From Streptomyces longwoodensis (GTDB lineage Bacteria > Actinomycetota > Actinomycetes > Streptomycetales > Streptomycetaceae): DNA of 64,000 bases. The position numbers and the translations under genes are program-made. Below, piece after piece: positions 53,466-61,747 of this stretch (the stretch's first letter is position 1; the number at the start of each line of letters is the position of its first letter). The notes beneath the pieces are model-generated. The model did not search any database and had not been told where the DNA came from. It worked only from the letters and a program-made list of their open reading frames with translations. Location of the stretch: positions 897,518 through 961,517 of the forward strand of contig NZ_KQ948550.1 in the NCBI RefSeq assembly GCF_001514125.1, given 5' to 3'.

Positions 53466-54244
53466 CGACGATCCATGGCACGACGCCGTCCACCGGTGCA
53501 GGCTGGACGAAGGAGCAGTGGCTGCGGTCCTTCCGCAGTGAGGCGGCGCGTTTCTCGGCCTCGGTCGACCCGACACGGCTCGACGCCGCCGTGCCCTCCT
53601 GTCCCGGGTGGACGGTGTACGACCTCATCGCCCACGTCGCCGGTGTCTACCGCTGGCACCGCCAGCATTTGCAGCGCCGTACCGCGAGCACCCCCCGGCA
53701 CGAGCGGCCGCAGGTCCCGGCCCACATGCCCGTCCTGACTTGGTGGCAGCGGGAGTTCACAGCCATGGAACAGGAGCTGGACGCGGTGTCGCCGACCGAG
53801 CCTGCCTGGAACTGGGCGGGCCGGCCCCCGGTGGCCCTCTTCTGGCACCGCCGGATGGCACACGAGACGGCACTGCACCGCTGGGACGCCGAAAACGCCC
53901 TGGGGGTGCGGCACAGCGTGGACAGCACGCTGTGGACGGACGGCGTGACGGAAGTCCTGGACACCTTCCTGCCGGGCGGGCGCAACGCGGGAATCGCGGG
54001 CCCCACCGGCACTGTCGCGCTCACCGCCACCGACACGGGCGCACATTGGCGAATCGCCGTGCGCGAGTCCGGCGTTCTCCTCGCCCCGAGGGCGGACGTC
54101 CCCGGGGCCGGCCCGGCGCCCGACTGCACGGCCGAGGGCACGACCGAGGACCTGCTTCTCGTACTGTGGGGCCGGGCCACCGCCGCGGACCGGCTCCGGG
54201 TGCAGGGTGACGCTACTCTGCTGAGGTGCCTCCGCGCCCGCTGA
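53462..54244 (+). CDS. maleylpyruvate isomerase-fold (MDMPI/DinB-like) protein
   Basis: A 260-residue protein of the mycothiol-dependent maleylpyruvate isomerase family. The N-terminal helix bundle shows SCPGWTVYDLIAHVAGVYRWHR and WHRRMAHETALHRWDAE, whose His/Asp/Glu residues form the metal site, and the C-terminal alpha/beta domain ends LRVQGDATLLRCL. In biosynthetic clusters such proteins can be isomerases or mycothiol-dependent enzymes; the function here is open. It is the last gene of the long plus-strand operon, and its 3' end overlaps the convergent ABC transporter gene by 32 bp, so the two transcripts are antisense there. Confidence 0.82.
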   Translation: MTTIHGTTPSTGAGWTKEQWLRSFRSEAARFSASVDPTRLDAAVPSCPGWTVYDLIAHVAGVYRWHRQHLQRRTASTPRHERPQVPAHMPVLTWWQREFTAMEQELDAVSPTEPAWNWAGRPPVALFWHRRMAHETALHRWDAENALGVRHSVDSTLWTDGVTEVLDTFLPGGRNAGIAGPTGTVALTATDTGAHWRIAVRESGVLLAPRADVPGAGPAPDCTAEGTTEDLLLVLWGRATAADRLRVQGDATLLRCLRAR

Positions 54245-57200
54245 CCGGCGCGATTCCGGGGGACGTGCGGTCCACCCGCCACATCGCGGCGTACAGACCG
54301 TCGCGTGCCAACAGCTCCTGGTGCGTGCCGTCCTCCGCCACGACCCCGCGGTCCAGCACGACGATGCGGTCGGCACGCGCGGCGACAGCCGGCCGGTGGG
54401 TCACGATCACTGTCGTGCGGCGCGTCCCCCCGTCCGGTGCCGCACCCCCGAGGCCGGCCTTGGCGTCGCTCGCCGAGGTCGCCTCATCGAGCAGCAGGAT
54501 GTCCGGGTCGGCGAGACGGGCCCGCGCCAGGGCAAGCAGTTGACGCCGGCTGAGCGACAGGTTCGTCCCGCCCTCCTCGACCCGGTGGGCGTAACCGCCG
54601 GGCAGCGCCGCGATGACCGCGTCCAGCCCCACCGCCTCGGCGGCCCGTTCGACGGCCCGTTGCGTCGCCCCGTCCGCGGCGAAGCCGATCGCGTCCCGGA
54701 CGCTGCCCTCGAAGAAGTAGGGCTCCTGCGGCACCGATCCCAGGCGGCGGCGGTAGGCGGAGACGTCGTAGGAGCGCACGTCGACGCCGTCCACGAGGAT
54801 GCGTCCGCCGGTGACTTCGTACAGCCGGGCGATCAGTTTCACCAACGTCGACTTGCCCGCGCCGCTGGCACCGACCACGGCGACGGTCTCGCCCGCGGTG
54901 ATGCGCAGAGTCACACCGGCGAGTACCTCCGTGGCCGTGCCGGGGAACGCGAACCGGACATCGTCCAAGACGATGTCGCCGCGCAGCCGGCCGACCGGCA
55001 CGGGACGGGCCGGGGAACGCACCGACACCGGCGTGCCGAGGAAATCACGCATGCGGCGCATGCCCACCGCGGCCTGCTGGTAGCTGTCGAAGAGCTGGGA
55101 CAGCTGCTGAACGGGTGAGAACAGCAGGTTGAGGAAGAGCAGGAAGGCGACCAGAACGCCGGTGCTCAAGGTGCCCGCGGCCATCCGGTGCAGCCCGGTC
55201 GCCAGGATGACGATCGCGGCGAGGTCTGTCACCAGTTGGACGAGCGGAAAGTACAGCGCGACCAGCCGCTGGGCCCGCGCCCGGCCGTGCCGGAAGACCG
55301 CGCTCAGCTCAGTGAACCGCCGGGTGTTCACCTCTTCCCTGCCGGCCAGCAGCACCGCTTCGGCGCCAGCGGCGTTCTCCTCCAGATACGCATTGACGGC
55401 CGTGAGGTCCTGCCGGGAGCGCCGGTGCAGCGGCACGATGCGACGGCGGAAGACGATAGTGGCCGCCACGAGCAACGGAAACGCGGGCAGGACCACCCAA
55501 GCCAGTTCGGCGTCGATGATCAGCAGGGAGCCGCCGACGCCAAGCACGGTCAGCGCGCTGACCGTGACGGAGACCAGACCCGTCTGGAGGAAGCCCGCCA
55601 GGAGGTCCGGCTCGGTCGTGACCCGGCTGAGGGTGGCACCGGCTGCCTCCCGTTCGTAGTAGTCCAGTCCGAGGGCCTGGAGATGACGGTAGAGGCGAGT
55701 CCGGATGTCGAGCATGAGCCGTTCACCGGTGGTGGCCGCGAGCCGGACCTGGACGACGTTGACGGCCCAGTCCGCGAGCACGATGCCGAGCCCGAACAGG
55801 GTGGCTGCGGCGACCGCCCCGAAGTCCATGTGCCGTACGCCTCCGTCGATGGCCCGGCGGACCAGCAACGGCACTCCTAGGCCGGCGACCGCGTCGGTAG
55901 CCACCAGTGCCGCGCAGGCCGCCAACGGCCCTCTGTACCGCCTGAGTAGTCCCAAGAACCCGAGCTGCTCAGTCGCCCGGGGGAGCGGCGCCGGTGTCAT
56001 GGCCGGGGCGGGTGGTGCGAGCGCCGGCTCCTCCGCGCAGGGCGACCGGGCTCCTCCTCCGGTGGCGCTGTCCGGCGCGAACAGCCGGCGGTAGACCCCG
56101 CAGCGGCCGAGCAGCTCTTCGTGCGTGCCGGAGTCCCTCACGCGGCCCTCCTCAAGGACCACGATCCGGTCGGCCAGGCGGATTGTCGCCCGTCGCCGGG
56201 CGATCAAAATCACGGTGCGCCCGGCGAACTCCCGCCGCAGCGCGTCGTTCACCTCCGCCTCCAAGGCGGGGTCCACCGCGGACGTCGCGTCGTCCAGGAC
56301 CAGGACGGACGGGTTCCCGCACAGCACCCGGGCCAGCCCCAGGCGCTGTCGCTGCCCGCCGGACAGCGACCCCCCCCGTTCGCCGAGGACGGTGTCGTAG
56401 CCCTGGGGCAGGGCGCGGACGAACTCGTCCGCCCGGGCCGCCCTGGCCGCGGCCCGTACTTCCTCGTCGGTGGCCCCCGGGCGGCTGTAGGAGATGTTGG
56501 CGCGCACGGTGTCCGCAAAGACGACATGGTCCTCCGGCACCAGGCCCACGGCCGAACGCAGGGCGCGCACATCGAGCTCCCGCACGTCGCGACCGCCCAC
56601 CAGGACGCGCCCCTCCTGCACGTCGTGCAGCCGGACCAGCAGGCGCGCCACGGTCGACTTCCCCGCCCCGGGCGGCCCGACGAGCGCCACTGTCTCGCCG
56701 GCCGCCACGTTCAGACTGAAGTGCCGCAGCACGGGTGTGCCGCCGTGGGCGAAGGCCACCGCGGTGAACCGCACGCCTGGGGGCCCGCCGTCCGGGGTGC
56801 GGACCGGGCGCGCAACCGACCCTGCGGACGTGACCGCATCGTCCAGCCCGCCCGCGTCGAGGACCTGGAAGACACGTATAGCGCCCGCCCGGGCCTGCTG
56901 ACCGACCGACACCAGACGGGACATCATTCTGACGGGGGCGATCAGTTGACCGAGGTAGGAGGCGAAGGCCAGGTACGTGCCCACGCTGAGCCGCTGGTGC
57001 ACCGCCAGCCACCCACCGAGGGCCAGCAGCGCGAGCTGTCCCAGGGTCGGCAGCGCCTGCAGTGTCGGCTCGAAGCGGGAGGTGAGGCGGGCGCGGTCCA
57101 GTTGGGCCGCTTGCAGACGACGCGCCGCCTCGACCAGTCGCTCCTGCTGTTCCGCCTCCCGGCCGAAGGACTTGACCACACGGGCGCCGGCGATGACCGA

Positions 57201-57911
57201 CCGGACTGCCGAGACCAGCTCGGCCACCCGCCGCTGCACCTGCGTGGCCGCCGGGAGGATGCGGTCTCTCGCCCGGCGGGACACTGCCCACAGCCCCAGC
57301 CCCAGTCCGGCCGCCACTGCGGTCAGCCCGGGAGACAGCACGAGCATCGCCACCGACATGCCGACCACGAGCACGAGGTTGCCGAGCAGGAGCGGCCCCA
57401 TACCGAGGAGTGAGGTGATGGGCGGCAGGTCGGCGACGGCGCGGGTGGCCGCCTGGCGCGGCGTCGGCAGCCCTTCGTGGCGGGGGCCACTGCGCAGCAC
57501 GGCGGCGAACAGCTCGGTGCGCAGCTCGTGTTCGATCCTGAGCGACAGCTCCTGCGCCGCGCGTCTGCGCCACACAGAGCCGCCGAAGGCCACGCCCACG
57601 GTGCCCAGCAGCCCGGCGAAGCACAGGTTTCGCAGGGTGCCGTCTCGACCCGCCAGGGCGGCGTCGATCAGCCAGCGTTGGAGCAGGGGCGCCGCCGTCG
57701 CGGCGAGTCCGCCGAGGGCCGCGGCCACCGTCGCCGTGACGCACAGGCCCCGGTGCCGTGCGCACAGCGTCAACAGCCGGACAAGGGCGGAACGTTCCCC
57801 GGCTGCCGTGGCCGGTCTGCTGCTGGGCAGCGGGGGACCACTGAAGGGGATCACGCGTGTCAGCATGCCGACCGCCGTCGGTCCCTCCCGCCATCCATAA
57901 GGACTGCTCAT
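54213..57911 (-). CDS. fused ABC exporter, TM-NBD-TM-NBD, with one degenerate ATP site
   Basis: About 1232 residues encoding both halves of an ABC exporter. Half 1: six TM helices (about 45-320), Walker A GPPGAGKS, signature LSGGQ, Walker B LVLDDATS with Asp in place of the catalytic Glu, and Arg where the H-loop His should be (IARRRAT). Half 2: TM helices (about 640-920), Walker A GASGAGKS, signature changed to LSLSR, Walker B LLLDEATS and a normal H-loop (VTHRPA). The changes pair up as one degenerate and one canonical site, as in asymmetric exporters. It is the only cluster gene in this block on the minus strand and probably exports the product. ATG 57911 lacks a clear ribosome site; ATG 57866 is possible. 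Confidence 0.88.
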   Translation of the reverse strand: MSSPYGWREGPTAVGMLTRVIPFSGPPLPSSRPATAAGERSALVRLLTLCARHRGLCVTATVAAALGGLAATAAPLLQRWLIDAALAGRDGTLRNLCFAGLLGTVGVAFGGSVWRRRAAQELSLRIEHELRTELFAAVLRSGPRHEGLPTPRQAATRAVADLPPITSLLGMGPLLLGNLVLVVGMSVAMLVLSPGLTAVAAGLGLGLWAVSRRARDRILPAATQVQRRVAELVSAVRSVIAGARVVKSFGREAEQQERLVEAARRLQAAQLDRARLTSRFEPTLQALPTLGQLALLALGGWLAVHQRLSVGTYLAFASYLGQLIAPVRMMSRLVSVGQQARAGAIRVFQVLDAGGLDDAVTSAGSVARPVRTPDGGPPGVRFTAVAFAHGGTPVLRHFSLNVAAGETVALVGPPGAGKSTVARLLVRLHDVQEGRVLVGGRDVRELDVRALRSAVGLVPEDHVVFADTVRANISYSRPGATDEEVRAAARAARADEFVRALPQGYDTVLGERGGSLSGGQRQRLGLARVLCGNPSVLVLDDATSAVDPALEAEVNDALRREFAGRTVILIARRRATIRLADRIVVLEEGRVRDSGTHEELLGRCGVYRRLFAPDSATGGGARSPCAEEPALAPPAPAMTPAPLPRATEQLGFLGLLRRYRGPLAACAALVATDAVAGLGVPLLVRRAIDGGVRHMDFGAVAAATLFGLGIVLADWAVNVVQVRLAATTGERLMLDIRTRLYRHLQALGLDYYEREAAGATLSRVTTEPDLLAGFLQTGLVSVTVSALTVLGVGGSLLIIDAELAWVVLPAFPLLVAATIVFRRRIVPLHRRSRQDLTAVNAYLEENAAGAEAVLLAGREEVNTRRFTELSAVFRHGRARAQRLVALYFPLVQLVTDLAAIVILATGLHRMAAGTLSTGVLVAFLLFLNLLFSPVQQLSQLFDSYQQAAVGMRRMRDFLGTPVSVRSPARPVPVGRLRGDIVLDDVRFAFPGTATEVLAGVTLRITAGETVAVVGASGAGKSTLVKLIARLYEVTGGRILVDGVDVRSYDVSAYRRRLGSVPQEPYFFEGSVRDAIGFAADGATQRAVERAAEAVGLDAVIAALPGGYAHRVEEGGTNLSLSRRQLLALARARLADPDILLLDEATSASDAKAGLGGAAPDGGTRRTTVIVTHRPAVAARADRIVVLDRGVVAEDGTHQELLARDGLYAAMWRVDRTSPGIAPVSGRGGTSAE

Positions 57912-58025
57912 CAATGCGCGCAACGACTGGCCGTCCTGCGCCCCCGCCTGCCTACGGTGAGTCCGCCCGGCGACTCCTCGAAGCCGGCCGCGGACATCCC
58001 ACAGGACGGGCTGAAAGAGGGGGAG

Positions 58026-58781
58026 ATGACACGCATCGCCTTGGTCTCGGGAGGTGGCACGGGCATCGGCCGGGCGGTGGCGCACGCGCTGGCGGACGCC
58101 GGGCACCGGGTCGTTCTCCTGGGACGCCGAGCCCAGGTGCTCGAAGAGGCGGCCCGCGCGATCAACCGGGCCGTCGGACCGGATGCCGTCGTCTGGCACG
58201 CCGCAGATCTCAGGGAACCGGAGGAGGCCGAACGCGCAGTCGCCACGGTGGCCGCCGCGGCCGGACCGGAGGACACGATCACCACCGTGGTGAACAACGC
58301 CGGCGGGACGACCCGCATCAGGGGCAGCGCCCTCGCCGACGTGGCTGCGGCGTGGCTCGACGAGTGGCGGCGCAACGTCCTGTCCTGCGTACTGCTCACG
58401 ACCGCGGCCTTGCCGCATCTCACGCGGTCCCCGGGCGCCAGGATCATCACAGTCAGCTCGGTCGCCGCCCTGCGCGGTGGAGGGCCGTACGGTGCAGCGA
58501 AGTCCGCGTTGCACGCCTGGACGTACACGCTGGCCAAGGAACTCGGCGGTCTCGGTACGGCCAATGTGGTGGCGCCCGGCTACGTCGAGGGAACCGAATT
58601 CTTCGGCGACCGCATGACCGGGGAGCGACGTCGCACCCTCCTCGACGCCACCCTCGTCGGCCGAGCCGCCCGTCCCGAGGGCGTGGCGGGCGCGGTCCGC
58701 TGGCTGGCCTCCGCGGAGGCGGGGGATGTCACGGGCCAGATCATCCAGATCAACGGCGGGGCAGTGCTCGGCCGGGGCTGA
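58026..58781 (+). CDS. second short-chain dehydrogenase
   Basis: A 251-residue SDR. The cofactor motif is SGGGTGIG, then NNAGG, Ser in VSSVAALRGG, and YGAAK for Tyr/Lys; the C-terminus is GQIIQINGGAVLGRG. GRRAQVLEEAARAI indicates an Arg favouring NADPH. ATG 58026 is next to GAGGGGGAG. It is divergent from the exporter (114 bp) and followed 24 bp later by the chorismate lyase gene, so these two form a short operon. It may reduce a second ketone, or oxidise a polyol hydroxyl before transamination. Confidence 0.88.
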   Translation: MTRIALVSGGGTGIGRAVAHALADAGHRVVLLGRRAQVLEEAARAINRAVGPDAVVWHAADLREPEEAERAVATVAAAAGPEDTITTVVNNAGGTTRIRGSALADVAAAWLDEWRRNVLSCVLLTTAALPHLTRSPGARIITVSSVAALRGGGPYGAAKSALHAWTYTLAKELGGLGTANVVAPGYVEGTEFFGDRMTGERRRTLLDATLVGRAARPEGVAGAVRWLASAEAGDVTGQIIQINGGAVLGRG

Positions 58782-58805
58782 CAGGCCGACGGCAAGGAGG
58801 AGGAG

Positions 58806-59462
58806 ATGGTGCCCACCGAGCAGTGGGAACGCAGCGCAGCCTCCGGTTTGGAGGCGTCTACGTCCCTGATGGACGACTTTTTTCGAGCCCAGCATCACCG
58901 GCCCGCCGCGCTAAGCGATGTCGACGCGAGTGCCGTTGACCCGATCCTGCGGGGTGTCCTGACGAGTGATGGGACCGTGACGACGCTCATCGCAGCCTGC
59001 TTGTTGCAGCCGCTGGCCGTGCGGGTGCTGGACGAGCGGAACGTCGGCCTGGCTACCGACATGGGCCGGTGGCTGGAGGCCGCCCCGGGGGCGTTGGCAG
59101 TGCGCCGACGCGTCGTGATCGTGGTGCGTGTGACGAGGGCCCCCGTATACCACGCCGAGTCGTTCCTCCTGCCGGAGCGCCTCCCACCCGAGGTGGCCGA
59201 CTCCTTGCGCACAGAGCCCCTCGGGCTGGGCGGCGCGTTGCGGCGGCATAGTGCTCACGTTGGCAGGGAGCTCCTCTGGTACGGCCAGGGACAACCGCTT
59301 CCCTGGACCGGGATTCCTCCACACCGGCCGGATGAGGACCTGCCAGTGGACCCGACGCTGCACCGCACCTACCGCTTGACGGCTCCAAACCGTCAGCCGG
59401 CTGCCTTGATCACCGAGTCCTTCAGCACTGGTCTGCTCAAGTCTGCTCATTCCTTGCCGTGA
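58806..59462 (+). CDS. chorismate-pyruvate lyase (Rv2949c-like, 4-hydroxybenzoate synthase)
   Basis: A 218-residue protein whose layout matches the M. tuberculosis Rv2949c family (PF01947), which converts chorismate to 4-hydroxybenzoate and pyruvate: VLTSDGTVTTLIAACLLQPL, then AESFLLPERLPPEV, an EPLGLGGALRRH block and RTYRLTAPNRQPAALITESF near the end. These correspond to the conserved Asn/Asp-Gly-Thr, Glu-Ser and Glu-x-Phe positions as I recall them. ATG 58806 has a strong AAGGAGG site. It gives the cluster a dedicated source of 4-hydroxybenzoate, which the adenylating ligase or PobA could use. I made the family call by eye. Confidence 0.75.
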   Translation: MVPTEQWERSAASGLEASTSLMDDFFRAQHHRPAALSDVDASAVDPILRGVLTSDGTVTTLIAACLLQPLAVRVLDERNVGLATDMGRWLEAAPGALAVRRRVVIVVRVTRAPVYHAESFLLPERLPPEVADSLRTEPLGLGGALRRHSAHVGRELLWYGQGQPLPWTGIPPHRPDEDLPVDPTLHRTYRLTAPNRQPAALITESFSTGLLKSAHSLP

Positions 59463-59492
59463 GGGGGGCGGGCGACGGTGCGCCCCGCTGCG

Positions 59493-59789
59493 CTAGGAGT
59501 CACCCTGCTCGCTGTGCAGTGGCCCTGGGGCTGGCGACCAGTCGAGGGGGCCACTGAGCGCCAGTTGACGCAGCACGCCGAATGGTACGGTCTGTTCCTC
59601 CGCTGTTCCGGCCGCCTGCAGGGCGACGGCTCCCCGGGTGACGGCGCCCTCTGCTGCCGCCGCCACGAAGGTGCTCTTCCCGCAGCCGACCGCTCCTCCA
59701 ACCAGAATTACGGCGACATCTCCGGCCAAGGAGGCGTCCCGAGCATGTTCCCATCGAGCGAGTTCCGCCGCGCGGCTCATGTATGTCAT
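59493..59789 (-). pseudogene. LuxR-type ATPase N-terminal fragment
   Basis: From ATG 59789 or 59780 a frame encodes SRAAELARWEHAR followed by a P-loop GGAVGCGKST and TVPFGVLRQLALSGP, the N-terminus of a large LuxR-family (LAL) ATPase, and stops after about 95 residues. The other 800 or so residues are absent. It is a truncated remnant rather than a small gene. Confidence 0.75.
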
Positions 59790-59828
59790 CGGCCTCAATC
59801 GCACCTTTACGGTCGAATCGACACTGGC

Positions 59829-60111
59829 TTCGGAAGCTCGGTGCTGAACGTGGTGCCGGAGGGGCAGGGCAACGTCCCCTGGCACCGCTACACGAGCTTC
59901 GCCATCACCGACGCCCTGAAGGCGAAGATCGACTACTCGACCGGCCACCTGATGCTGACGGCGACCGACTTCGACATCGCCGGCGTCGGCCAGAGCCTGC
60001 AACTAGCCCGCACCTACAACTCGCTGGACGCCCCCTTTGGCCGCGTCTCGCAGCGCTGGTGGCAGCAGTACGAGCGCTACCTGTCCGTCTCCAGCACCGA
60101 GGTCGTCGGAA
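59829..60111 (+). pseudogene. RHS/YD-repeat protein fragment
   Basis: One frame encodes YTSFAITDALKAKIDYSTG and LARTYNSLDAPFGRVSQRWWQQYERYL, characteristic of the region that opens the repeat part of RHS-type polymorphic toxins. Neither a start nor the long repeat array is present. The frame changes at about 60112 into an unrelated fragment. Confidence 0.7.
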
Positions 60112-60805
60112 TGGGGTCGCACCCCCGAGCTACCAGGAGGCCCTGCCTTCATGCGCGTACCGCCGGAAGATCACCCAACCAGGAACTCCGTTCGATCCGC
60201 ACGTTCCAAGATCGGTTGAGATACGGCTTCTGAGACGGGGTTTCGGGTACCTGATGACCTGGGCGCTCTGGGCGGTCCTGCTCACCCTCCTGATCACCGC
60301 CGTCGTCAACGCCGACAACGCCGTCAGCGCGGTACGCGACCACTTCACCAAGCGCGGCCCGGTCGGACCGGACAGCGTCAAAGCCTCGCGCTCCTATCCG
60401 CGGCACGGTCCGGAACTCGCCTTCGACAAGCTCAACAACACCTGGTGGGGCCCGGGGGTCAACCAGTCCGGCGCGGGGGAGTGGATCGAGGCCCGCTTCG
60501 ACCAGCCCACCCGGCTGCTCGACATCATCATCACCCCCGGCGTCTCCATACACGCCGACCAGCTCTCCCAGTCGGCCCTCCCACGACGCGTCGAGGCCGT
60601 GATCACCACCGCGGACGGCAAGAAGGAATCCCGCTTCCTCACCCTCGACCAAGCCGCAGGAGGCCAGCGCCGCGCCTTCCGCGCCGGCGACGTCACCGCC
60701 GTACGCCTCATCGTGCGCTCGTCCTACGCCGCCTCCGCCGACAAGCAGGTAGCCATCGCCGAGATCGAGTTCTTCGGCCCGTCGAACACCAGCAGAAACC
60801 AGTGA
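60112..60805 (+). pseudogene. 5'-truncated membrane protein with NADase-type glycan-binding domain
   Basis: The frame starts abruptly after the RHS fragment (PPSYQEALPSCAYRRK). It continues through one transmembrane helix (WALWAVLLTLLITAVVNADNAV) and a discoidin-like domain (RSYPRHGPELAFDKLNNTWWG to IAEIEFFGP). Relatives have an N-terminal zinc-ribbon and Pro-rich cytoplasmic part, which is missing here. ATG at 60254 could start a short version. Probably a remnant, but the C-terminal domain is undamaged. Confidence 0.65.
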
Positions 60806-60926
60806 AGCCGACCTTTGAACGATCCCCAACTAGGTACGCACGAAAGCCGATTGAGTACCCGCACTCAGGCCGGGGACTCGCGGCGAACCGGAGGATGACG
60901 GCACACCCAGACGCGAGGAGCCAGCA

Positions 60927-61613
60927 ATGTCCGCCATCCACCCGACCACCAGCCCGTCGCAGGACGCACGCCCGGACACCCCGCAAGCCGCAAGCGGCCG
61001 CAGGCTGCCCGCCGTTCTCGCGGTGGCCGTCGCCGCGGCGCTCGTGGCGTCGGCGTTCGGTGCCAAGGACCCGACCACATGGGTGCTGGAGACGGTCTGG
61101 GTGATGGTGGGCCTGCCCCTGGCGGTCCTGCTGCGTCGACGCTTCCCGCTGAGCGGCCTGCTGTGCGTGCTGCTGGCCGCGCACGCGCTGGTCCTCATCG
61201 TGGGCGGCCACTACACCTACGCGGAGGTCCCCGCCGGAGACTGGGTCCGCGACTGGTTCGGCCTGGACCGCAACCCCTACGACCGCTTCGGCCACCTCAT
61301 GCAGGGCTTCGTCCCGGCGATCCTGGTCCGTGAACTCCTCGTCCGCACCTCGCCGTTGCGCGGCAGCCGCTGGCTGGCTCCGCTGACCGTCTGCGCCTGC
61401 CTCGCCTTCAGCGCGGTCTTCGAAATGCTGGAGTGGGCAGCGGCCGTAACCGGCGGCCACTCCGCCGACGCCTTCCTGGCCACCCAGGGCGACGTCTGGG
61501 ACACCCAGTGGGACATGTTCTGCGCACTGATCGGCGCGACCTGCTCACTGCTGCTCCTCAGCCGCCTGCACGACCGCAGCCTCACCCACTTGACGCTTCC
61601 CGCGACGGACTGA
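60927..61613 (+). CDS. YjdF-like (DUF2238) integral membrane protein
   Basis: A 228-residue membrane protein with five to six helices. The DUF2238 signatures are GGHYTYAEVPAGDW, GLDRNPYDRFGHLMQGFVP, VFEMLEWAAAV and GDVWDTQWDMFCALIGA; these charged and aromatic residues are invariant in the family. Its function is unknown. ATG 60927 follows GCGAGGAGCCAGCA. It is a single gene, unrelated to its neighbours. Confidence 0.88.
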   Translation: MSAIHPTTSPSQDARPDTPQAASGRRLPAVLAVAVAAALVASAFGAKDPTTWVLETVWVMVGLPLAVLLRRRFPLSGLLCVLLAAHALVLIVGGHYTYAEVPAGDWVRDWFGLDRNPYDRFGHLMQGFVPAILVRELLVRTSPLRGSRWLAPLTVCACLAFSAVFEMLEWAAAVTGGHSADAFLATQGDVWDTQWDMFCALIGATCSLLLLSRLHDRSLTHLTLPATD

Positions 61614-61747
61614 ACCGTTCCCTCGCCCCGACACGATGTGCGGAGCGAGGAACCCTCGGGGCCGTGGTCGGTCTTGAGTCGCCGGGCGGCAGACCGGCTG
61701 ACGGACGAGGCCCATCAGCTCGGCCCGCCGGTCGGCCGGTGCGTCGG

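Noticed and set aside
57912..58898. Upstream extension of the exporter frame to 58898
   Set aside because: It runs antisense through the second SDR gene and reads as Gly/Arg/Val-rich shadow; family members begin near the first TM domain.
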